A stretch of DNA of 64,000 nucleotides, taken from assembly GCF_030272615.1 (NCBI RefSeq), contig NW_026729196.1, positions 85,814 to 149,813 on the forward strand, in the 5' to 3' direction. The translations under genes were made by a program, and so were the position numbers. Positions 55,581-64,000 of the stretch are shown here, one piece after another (within the stretch, counting starts at the first letter, position 1; the number at the start of each line of letters is the position of its first letter). This DNA comes from Cryptomeria japonica (Eukaryota; Streptophyta; Pinopsida; Cupressales; Cupressaceae). The notes under the pieces were generated by a model, which saw only the letters and a program-made list of their open reading frames with translations, was not told the origin of the DNA and made no database searches.

Positions 55581-58500
55581 ACCTATACCGGCCCAAAGAC
55601 AGACCGCCAAGACGGTTCAAATTCCAATCCACCCGTACGGGGTGGGTGGGAGGACATGCAGGGGTAAGCTGATTCCCTTCAAATAGTAGGGGGGGGGCGG
55701 AAACGGAAGAAGAAACGGAAACAGAAATAAAGGCGGTACTGCCGCATATTATGGCCGTGATACAGTCCACCGAACGAAAAGGAGAAGGGCCACGGGGAAG
55801 GGGGCCGACCATGGTAGTTGCAGACCCAACTACTTAGAGGAGAGAGAAAGCGGGTACTATCCTCCCCATATTCGGGGTTGTGCCCAGGTCTCCGGGTGGG
55901 GAGTAGTAGCCGAGAGCTGTTTCACCTTCAGACCTAACTGTCAATCTGAGGTAACCATTCGATGTGCCCACGTCGTATCCACCTCAATCAATTATCGCAT
56001 TTCTATAAGCTCCATAGATAGCTACGCCATTTTTATTGCAAATGAATAAACTACGCCTACCGATGCCCTACTATCTTAGTTCCCGGTGCTTTGGACGCGC
56101 TAATTATATATATATATACAGGTTGGACCGAGGCAGGATCAGATTACACATAAGGATTTATAGCTCCTAATGTCCCGCCCTTTCAGAAACTATTTTATCC
56201 GAAGCGCCCTCTATATATTATTGTCAATGGCAACGAATCTAAGAACTGGGGGCACCATTTAAGCAGCCCGGGCCCCGGGCCTTTAACAGCTTCAGCTCTT
56301 GAATTGGTTACTTCCGAGAAGTTATTGAGTCTACGTAGTAAGGAGAAGATCCGATAGCTCACTATAGTCGGGGGCAGTTGAGAAACCGACCCTACCTATT
56401 GAAGTAAAGCCTATTGATCCCGACTGCTATAAAGGGCGGGTATGCAGGGGCAGGATCAACCTTAGTGGCTGGAGTCAATAAATCAATGGAGGCGAATCCA
56501 TCCCTAACACCAGTCATTGTCACTGCGAACGAAGATAGGGAAGTGGAAACATCTGGACCGATCAAATCTTCGATATTCAATTTTCCGGCTTCCTCCATAG
56601 GTTAGAAGGAAGGGGAAGCACCGGATTCAAAACTATCTATTTATTCTCCGTCGTACCCCCCTCTATAAAATTGGTCACACGAGAATGGGTCAGGACCTTA
56701 CTAAACAACTTCAGGAAAGGCTAACTAGCTAACTGAAGATGGATCCCGAGATGATTTACTAACTACAGCAATAGAAGTAATAGTTGGGATTAGCCGGTTG
56801 TTACTGCGGTAAAGTGTATGCAAGAATACCAAGAGCTAAATCAGTTACTTAAGAATCTGCCCTATCTATATCCGATACCCGAGCAATAAATGCATACTAA
56901 AATGTCGAAGCAAACCCACCCGAGTAAAGCAAGTCAAGTAAAGGTGATTGTATAGGGATCTTTCTCGATCGGAGCAAATAATAGTTACTCATCTTGGTGT
57001 GCCGGGGATTAGAAGAATTGGACATGGGAATAAATCTTTAAGCGAATGTGTACTAACAATAGAGGTAGGAAGTTGAGTAACTCATAGTTGTTTAATCATC
57101 TGACTCACCGTACGTATCATTAATAGTAGGGGGCTAAGATTGGTTAACCAGGAACGCTATATATTGCATGAGATGAGTCCGCAGGTAAAACACATCCATT
57201 TATCGGAGCTATGCTATGGTCATCTCATTTATTGTGCCTTAAACTAGAGTTCTTGCATATATATTACATAACAACATCTGCTTCCGAAACTCAATATGAT
57301 GAAACTAGGTGCCCACCCCTACCATTTTATAGGCTCTATCTGCATATGTAATTGAAACTTACTAAGCTTTGTGCCCTAATCTATCTGTAGTGACTAATCT
57401 ATCCGATCTTATAATGCTTGGACCATCGAAGAATGAATAGGAGGAGCCAACTATCGCATACCATCTATAGTTACTGCATTCTCAACCTTGGCCCGGATCC
57501 CGTTATCGTTATAACACCTACACCCGTTCTTAGATATGCAGTTCCCATTGATGACGGGGAATAAGGCTTAGTAACTACGGGCATTTCTCTTCTATCAGAG
57601 CGAATAGGTCTATCAAAACTCTCTGATCCCGCTTCAATTCAATAGTTCGGTCCTTACTCACTAGGCTGTGGGTATTCTATTGTATCCGCATACTCGACTG
57701 GCTCTGAGAAATGAGATATAGTAGAGGTGATTGTCTGTCTCTCTAAGATCCCAATAAAAACATTCAAATTATTCGTCCAGCCCGAGACTTGGATATGCAG
57801 AGGGAAGAGATGCTTAGTGATATGAGTACTAATACAATTCATTTTTGAGAGCCAACCGGTCTATCCGCTTAAGTTCGACTAGCAACAGTAGAATTGACTC
57901 TCTCTGATCCGGCAACTGAATCTGAAACATAAAGGGGTGGGTAGGGATGTGTAGAGCCAATCAATGCGATTAGAGATATGGGTGGACTTGGGTAATGAAT
58001 CAGAGCGAATTCGTCAATTCTCTGGGGTGGAAATAGTCAGTAAGGTATAGGTAGGCGTGCTAGGAAGCAAATTCGTCAATGGCATTCGATTCAACAATTG
58101 TGTATATGAGGCATGCTACTTCCCTTGTTTCAGCTAATAATAAATACAAGCCAACTTAAGAAGGTGAGGGAGAAGATGCGTAGTAATATGACCAAGCTTG
58201 TAATCCCACATCCCTATCTGACCCAATAATTCCATTTCCAAGAACCATTTCTCAATCCTACCCGCCTATAATTGCTATTCCCTAGATTCTGCAGTAACTA
58301 TAGATCGAGACGGAGGGGGGTACTGTCCATGCCCAATCATTTTTGAATTCCCTCATTATTCTGGTCCACCTACTGTGGGGCGAGTGTTAGAAGCTCCAAC
58401 CAGGAAGAGGGAAATCCTCAATTATCCACCTCAGTTGCTTTCTTGCCCGCATTACGGATCCATAGCGGATAGGGCAGCAAGCGTGAAGCTCAAGGCTATC

Positions 58501-59050
58501 CTTCCTGTCCCCAGCAAATTAGGAACCTCTAGTTGTGGACGGCTTTAACAAAGGTAAACGAAGCAAAGAGAGGAGTTGATGGTTCCCCTCGTCAAGCGGG
58601 CGGGAAAAAGAGTCTTGGCAATGTAGAATAATGGTGGGTCTCACAAAACCTTATTATACCTAAAGATAAATCGGAGGTGCTGTCCACTAATCGGACTACC
58701 ACATAACTATGGATGCATCAATGTTTTGGGACAGGATGGAACCTATTGATTTCTCTCTCTATCTCTGCAACGATCGGCCTAGTATCCACCGGGCGATGTA
58801 GTAGGCTGTCCGAGCCTTAATGAATAGGAGTGTGGGGAGGAATGGATAAATGTAGCGATAGAAATAAAAGCAAAAGGAAATAAAACAGAACTAGATGAAG
58901 CAATGGTTATTCTTCCTAACTGACAAAGGTGGATTAGGTTTCCAAGATGCGTATACGGGTTGGGTGGGAATAATTAGGAACAATAGAGGAATGTTTTCCA
59001 ACCAAAGTAATGAATATTTGAATAAAAAAGCTTAATTGGCAGGAACATTT
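55581..59050. other. Unassigned spacer, nearly module-free
   Basis: The last clear module pieces are at 55622-55692 (G-rich tract and AATAGTAGGGGG) and 57122. Short frames (56414-56605, 57654-57842) show no family. I see no gene, tRNA or rRNA. Confidence 0.4.
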
Positions 59051-61700
59051 CAATTACCTTGCTACCCTTGTCTCTGTCCATGAGTGCCTGGCCCGATCAT
59101 CCATGGCGGGGACATTATTACTTTACTTAGGTAGCCTGTTCCATTTACTATATAGTACCACTGTTTAATCGATAACTGAAATATACCTATGGATAGCAAA
59201 TTAGGATCATCTATACTTCGGCTCCCACTGGAAGAGGCATCATCTGTAGATTGCAATACTAGAGATAGCTGAGCAGCTTACCCAAGCGAGCCCGTACCAG
59301 GAAAGCGTATCCGCTGCCCACAGACAGATCCCCATAAAGCGCTATTAGTTGACCGCCCAGACACTCCGACCCGCCCCAGAGATGCATAACAACAGTACGA
59401 GATCAAGAGATGCGCATATAGGCTACGAGATAAAGCAAGGGGCAGCTGGAGAGCCTGTTGGTCGAGCAAAGTCAAAGCCAGGGGCAGAGGTGAAAGCCGG
59501 AGCATAGCCTGCCCCAGTGGGCCTTATTATTGACCGAGAAACAGCTACTATTGATCCAGTTGCCCAGATAGGGAATAAGGGGCCCAGCAGCGAAGGGAGT
59601 TGATCACCCAGCAGCAAGGTAAGCTACAGAGGCAAGGGTAAAGTCAAGATAGGAAGAGCGTTGACACATAATCACCAGAAATGGGGAGAGGTGCAGGGGT
59701 AGCGGGAATGGTCTAAGAGTCAGCCCCTCGCCCATCATATCCAAATCCAAAGATGGACTCTGTAGAAGTTTAACCCGTTACACAATAAGTTTCTTTTATT
59801 GATTCAATTGAATAACCAGAACCCGTTGACTAAGAATAAATAGCATCCCCTTTGGTTTTAGTAGTGTATGTGGCGTCCTTTCAGTGATTTTACCGAGCAA
59901 AAGTAGCAGTTTCACCATATTGAGATTGAGTTCGTTCCCCCGATCGGGACCCAGATTGAGCTTCACCCGAATAGGTAAAGTCGCCAGTAGCATATCTGGA
60001 TGCAGATCGAATTCCATAGGCCGTTGAAGACCCAGAACCACCTATAGCAGAGGCCACAGGCGCTGACCCAACAAATAGAGTGCCCGTAGTTGCTGATACA
60101 TGTGCGGATACAGATCGGAGCCCCTTAAAGTGAAAGATTGAGATCGAGGAGCAGATTATCCAGCAGCAGAGGTAAAAGCAGATTGAGATACAGATCCTCC
60201 AGGAGCAGATCCAAATCCACCTATAGCATAGTCTCCTCTTTAAGAGCCAATTGATTAAGAACCAGATTCTGTTGATCCAGTCTTAAAACCAATTGCCTTT
60301 GCCTCTGCAGAAGAGAGAAAGAGAAGGATACGCCCTTGCTCACTCCCCCCGTGTACCATTTCATTCATGATCGAGATTAGAAAGACGAAGGTCCAAAGAG
60401 GGCCCTATGGATATGGCTCTGGATCTGTATCTTAAACTGAGTGGTCCCCTCGTTTTGTGTCCCTCAGAATAGAATCCCGGCATGAATATACGTAATAGGT
60501 TACACCTTCAGGGACTGAAACTCTTACCGTCTCTGCCACCTTCTCTACTGCTGGTGGTAAGACGCGGTCTATTGCCCCTGCTGCTGGCATGGGATATGGA
60601 TATAGATCTTTTGATGGAGACTTCGCAGCTAAGAGCTATGGAATTCTATCTTATGAATCTCCAGCAGGCACTGCAACTAACGGATCTTTAACGGGTGAAA
60701 CAACTGCTGCTACCTTAGGTGCTAGAGAAGCCTTTGCCTTTGTTTACTCTGCTATAGCTGCCCTTTATTATCGAATGGGAAGCGTGTACATTTATATACG
60801 TACATAAAATTGATACCTATTTAATGCTATTAGGCGGTTGATGGTTAAAGGTGAGACTCAGTCAACTCCACTCGGAACTGGACCTAGGGCATGGGTCCGG
60901 GGGCCTGGCCTGTCTTATGGTGTTTGATCGACTGGTTTCGCTCCTTTCGTTGCTTATCCGTTTGCTTCGGTGATGGGATAGGTGGGTGCTAAGCGAGGCG
61001 ATGGCTTGTATGCCTTTACCTTTCACTCTGCCTTTACCTCTGCCACATAAACCGCTGCTATTGGTGCTCGAACGGAAGGAACTGGAATTGGACCTGAGTA
61101 TTCCATACCACCTTAGCTAGGACCTGTGCTTAGTCATTCTCTTTATGCTGATCCTGATCGGATGGGCGTAAAAGGTAAAGCATGGAGGTTAGGATTGGCA
61201 TAGTTAAGTCTTGGGGTGAATATATGCTACTGGCACAGGATAGACTGCTACTGTGGGATCAACCTCAATGGATTATGGCTCAACAAGGTTAACTAGGTAT
61301 GGATCCGTAGCTCGCTCTGGGTCTTTAACCGGGACTGGAACTAGGCATGGAGAAGCTCGATCAACTCGATCAATAACTGTTTCTGAAACGGCTTAGTAAA
61401 CTCTATATGAACCCAGCTATGCTCCTGCCCCTGCTTATGGGTAAACAACTGAATCTGTTCCTAGCACTGCGCTTAGCGACTTGGATGCTTTCTTTGTTGC
61501 ATGACCAGAAGTGCTTCTGCTCGTAGAAAAGGATATGAAACCTACCGAGGGGAAGCTGGGACAAGGAAAGGATGCAATAATAAAAAGAAAGGGCGGATGC
61601 CAATGGTGGTGCCTCTGCCCTTGGTAGATCTCCAACTCGATATCGATCTAGAACAGAAACTAGGCGGGGTCATGATGGCACTGGGACCGCGAATGTCAGA
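59051..61700. repeat. Low-complexity tract, both orientations
   Basis: AGCAGAGGTAAAAGCAG, GATCCAGTTGCC and GAACCACCTATAGCA words mark one orientation to about 60350. CTGCTGGTGG, GGATATGGATATAG and TTTGCCTTTGTTTACTC words mark the other from about 60400. The frames at 60482-60807 arise from this composition. Confidence 0.5.
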
Positions 61701-62760
61701 AAGAGTGAACCCCTATCTCCATCTTATCTGTAAACACATGACAGGGCAGGTAAAGGCGGGGCAGCAGGACAAACGCACGGGCATCGGGAGGAACATATTG
61801 GTCGAGCGGGACACACATTGGTCGGGGGAACATTGCGGTCGGTAACATATCCATCGGAGATAAATCGATTAGCAGAAACACACATCGGTCCAGGGCATAC
61901 ATTAGCCCACTGCCCACCACAACCCAGCAACGCATCCAATAATCACCAAAGCAACGAAACCACCGAAACGAAACAACCACGCAGCCAATAAAACTGATGC
62001 AGATGATGACAATCTCTCACTCCCACTACAATCTCTCATAAACGCAAATTTGAACCATCAAACATGCTATCATCGATAGGCAGAGCAACTTCGAATCATG
62101 ATGGTTGGAATAAACGGGTTTCAATCTATAGGCCAAAAAGCACACGAGAACCAGCAATGAACAACAGGAAGGAACATACCTGCTAGACCAACAACATTAT
62201 CACACACCACAGAGTAACATCGGGTGAGCAGAGCTCACAATCGGTCACCAACAACCGAACGAACGAACACCGCGCATCATCGCCTAGCAGCGCAACGAAA
62301 AGAAAAAGAACTGACACCTACCAGCAGCTCACGAAAAACCGACACGAACGCATTGCATTGCCCATCGCCATCCATCGCATACCCATACCAATGTAGCTGC
62401 CCATCTCAATGCCCGGAACCCATGCTAACGTAGAACATCCAATTACAACTAACCAAATCACACCATCCATCCCAATGTAGCACATCCAACCCAGTAAATC
62501 ACAGTAGCAAATCAAACCTATCCATACCAATGCGAATCAATCACATCGAATAAACACAACGTAGCGAATAAGACTGAACAATGTCCCATAAAAAAACACC
62601 TCGCTCAGCACCTACCTAAGCCAATCATACCAATGTAGATTACAAACTAGCGGCGAATCAAACCTACCCACTCAATCGTAGCAAATCAATCCAACTCCCA
62701 TCTCTATAGCCCCGGCCATAAGACGAGGCCACAGAACCCATCCAAATGCCTATATAATAG
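61701..62760. repeat. Degenerate array, CCAATGTAGCACATCCAA family
   Basis: Units such as CATCCCAATGTAGCACATCC, ATACCAATGTAGATTAC and CAATCGTAGCAAATCAA repeat every 35-45 bp at 62340-62700. A GGGACACACATTGGTCGGGG-type repeat precedes them at 61790-61890. No coding function is seen. Confidence 0.5.
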
Positions 62761-64000
62761 GTACAAGAAACGACGGAAACACAAGCCATGGGTGGACGCT
62801 TTTATTGGCTAGGTCAGGTTGTTAAGTGCTAATTTGCTTCTTAGCTATCAGTGCTTTAAGCCGGATTTAGTGCTAACTTATTAATAGAATAGTTTGTTGT
62901 CCGGACTTATAGAATTGGAGTAGGTTGATTGGTGTCCTCCTATGCTCCGTCCATACTGGGAGTGAGCTCAGCGGGTTAGCTCCGGGCGCTTATTCGGAAC
63001 AAAGTAACCTTTATTAGTAAGGCGGGCCATCGTCCACCCACGATCAGAAGGAGCCAGAGCTCGCCATAGAGATCACGCCTTCACCCTTGCTTTTTGGTAA
63101 ACAAGGTAAGAAACTAGTTATGCTATAGAGACTGGAAAACAAGCTCGATCTCCAACCAGATATGGAACTGCACCTACCTTTACTTCTGAATCTTATGCCT
63201 TCGCCCGCGCTAATGGTGGATCAACGTCAATGGACACTGCTCCCTCCTTTGCTGCTGGTCAATCTGCGGGATCAACTAGATCATAGGCATCATAAACTCG
63301 GTCAACTGACTAACTAAATGAAAATGATGGTTCAACAACTACTGTTGCTTTTTGAATTGCTGCTTTATATACTGGTGCCTATACCTTTGCCCCGCTTTAC
63401 TCTGCTCTCACCGCTCCCTAACCTTTGCTCAGGTGTTCGTTATTCAGGTTATATGACACCTATTCGTTCGTTGGGTTACCCTTTGTTCGTCCCTTGTTCC
63501 GTGAGCGCTCATGTTCCCTCCCCCTAACCTCGCTTGGTCTTCCAAACCTTTTAATACGCTATCTCGCCTTTTCCATTAAATGGCCAAGGGGCAAGGAATA
63601 TTTAAACCATAGAAACAGAAGCTTCGATCCCTACTAGGCTAGGAGACGTGAAGTGCGATTCACAGCATCTCATCATCGGGATTCTCAAACAGAAAATTCT
63701 GATGCGGGATTATTTATGAGCAGCTGTGATTGAATGGAGCTTATGATCTGGGCAGATGTATGAGAGAAGACTTCTAAGAAGCTTATGATCGAAATACCAT
63801 CTATCTATAGAAAGATAGAAAAGCCCAGCCCCTATCAATAGGGATCGCCTATGGAAGAAAGCATCAGCACGAAAGCAGAAGGAAGACGCCGGCCGGAAAG
63901 ATTATCAGTGGCAGAGGGATATGGGGAAGGTCGAAAGCGCTATGCTATAAACAACGCATTCATTGCATTGATCAGACAGGGCAAATGATCAGATCAAGCT
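62761..64000. other. Unassigned spacer with a short low-complexity tract
   Basis: At 63060-63420 GATCAACTAG, GCTGCTGG and CCTTTGC words recur as in the other tracts. The remainder to the window end shows no gene or RNA. Short frames at 63318-63637 are unsupported. Confidence 0.4.

Noticed and set aside
19287-55692. Identification of the modules as cycad Bpu elements or as a CRISPR array
   Set aside because: Unit length and sequence differ from the 36-bp Bpu unit as I know it. Spacing is irregular and both orientations occur, unlike CRISPR repeats.

Overview
This window looks like a piece of a very large, gene-poor plant mitochondrial genome, most likely from a gymnosperm and possibly a conifer. 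The only recognisable functional genes are mitochondrial: cob, nad6 and the last two exons of nad5 with their group II introns. All three proteins carry dozens of Pro, Ser, Arg or His codons where other plants have Leu, Phe, Trp or Tyr. That pattern means heavy C-to-U RNA editing, as in gymnosperms. About three conserved genes in 64 kb, long non-coding spacers and decayed nuclear-type LTR retrotransposons all fit a multi-megabase gymnosperm mitogenome. The exact taxon is an inference.

Layout. 1-4.1 kb is a decayed Ty3/gypsy element on the + strand. 4.4-6.7 kb is decayed coding-like sequence on the - strand. 6.7-8.3 kb holds degenerate tandem arrays. 8.5-19 kb is mostly unassigned spacer, with two low-complexity tracts and a tRNA-like acceptor/T-arm element near 13.95 kb. 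From about 19 to 56 kb the spacer is a mosaic of short dispersed modules. The commonest is a 19-nt hairpin with GCCCT/AGGGC ends, joined by at least three other short families and G-rich GGGTGGGTGGG tracts. Embedded in the mosaic are a Ty1/copia relic (24.0-24.8 kb), nad6 (30.6-31.2 kb, +), a large inverted repeat beside a 5S rRNA fragment (35.5-35.7 kb), a frameshifted unknown ORF (39.3-40.3 kb, +), nad5 exons d and e (42.7-44.8 kb, -), a chimeric 288-codon ORF with an atp8-like N-terminus (45.7-46.6 kb, -) and cob (47.3-48.5 kb, -). 56-64 kb is spacer with more low-complexity and degenerate arrays.

Working together. cob is the haem protein of complex III. nad5 and nad6 are membrane-arm subunits of complex I. 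nad5 exon d is preceded by the 3' half of a trans-spliced intron (domain V visible), so the rest of nad5 must be encoded elsewhere. The clearest novelty is how the dispersed modules touch genes. The cob stop codon lies inside a module, the nad6 C-terminus is extended by module-like sequence, both genes also have modules about 30-55 bp upstream of their starts, and the cis-spliced nad5 intron is packed with them.
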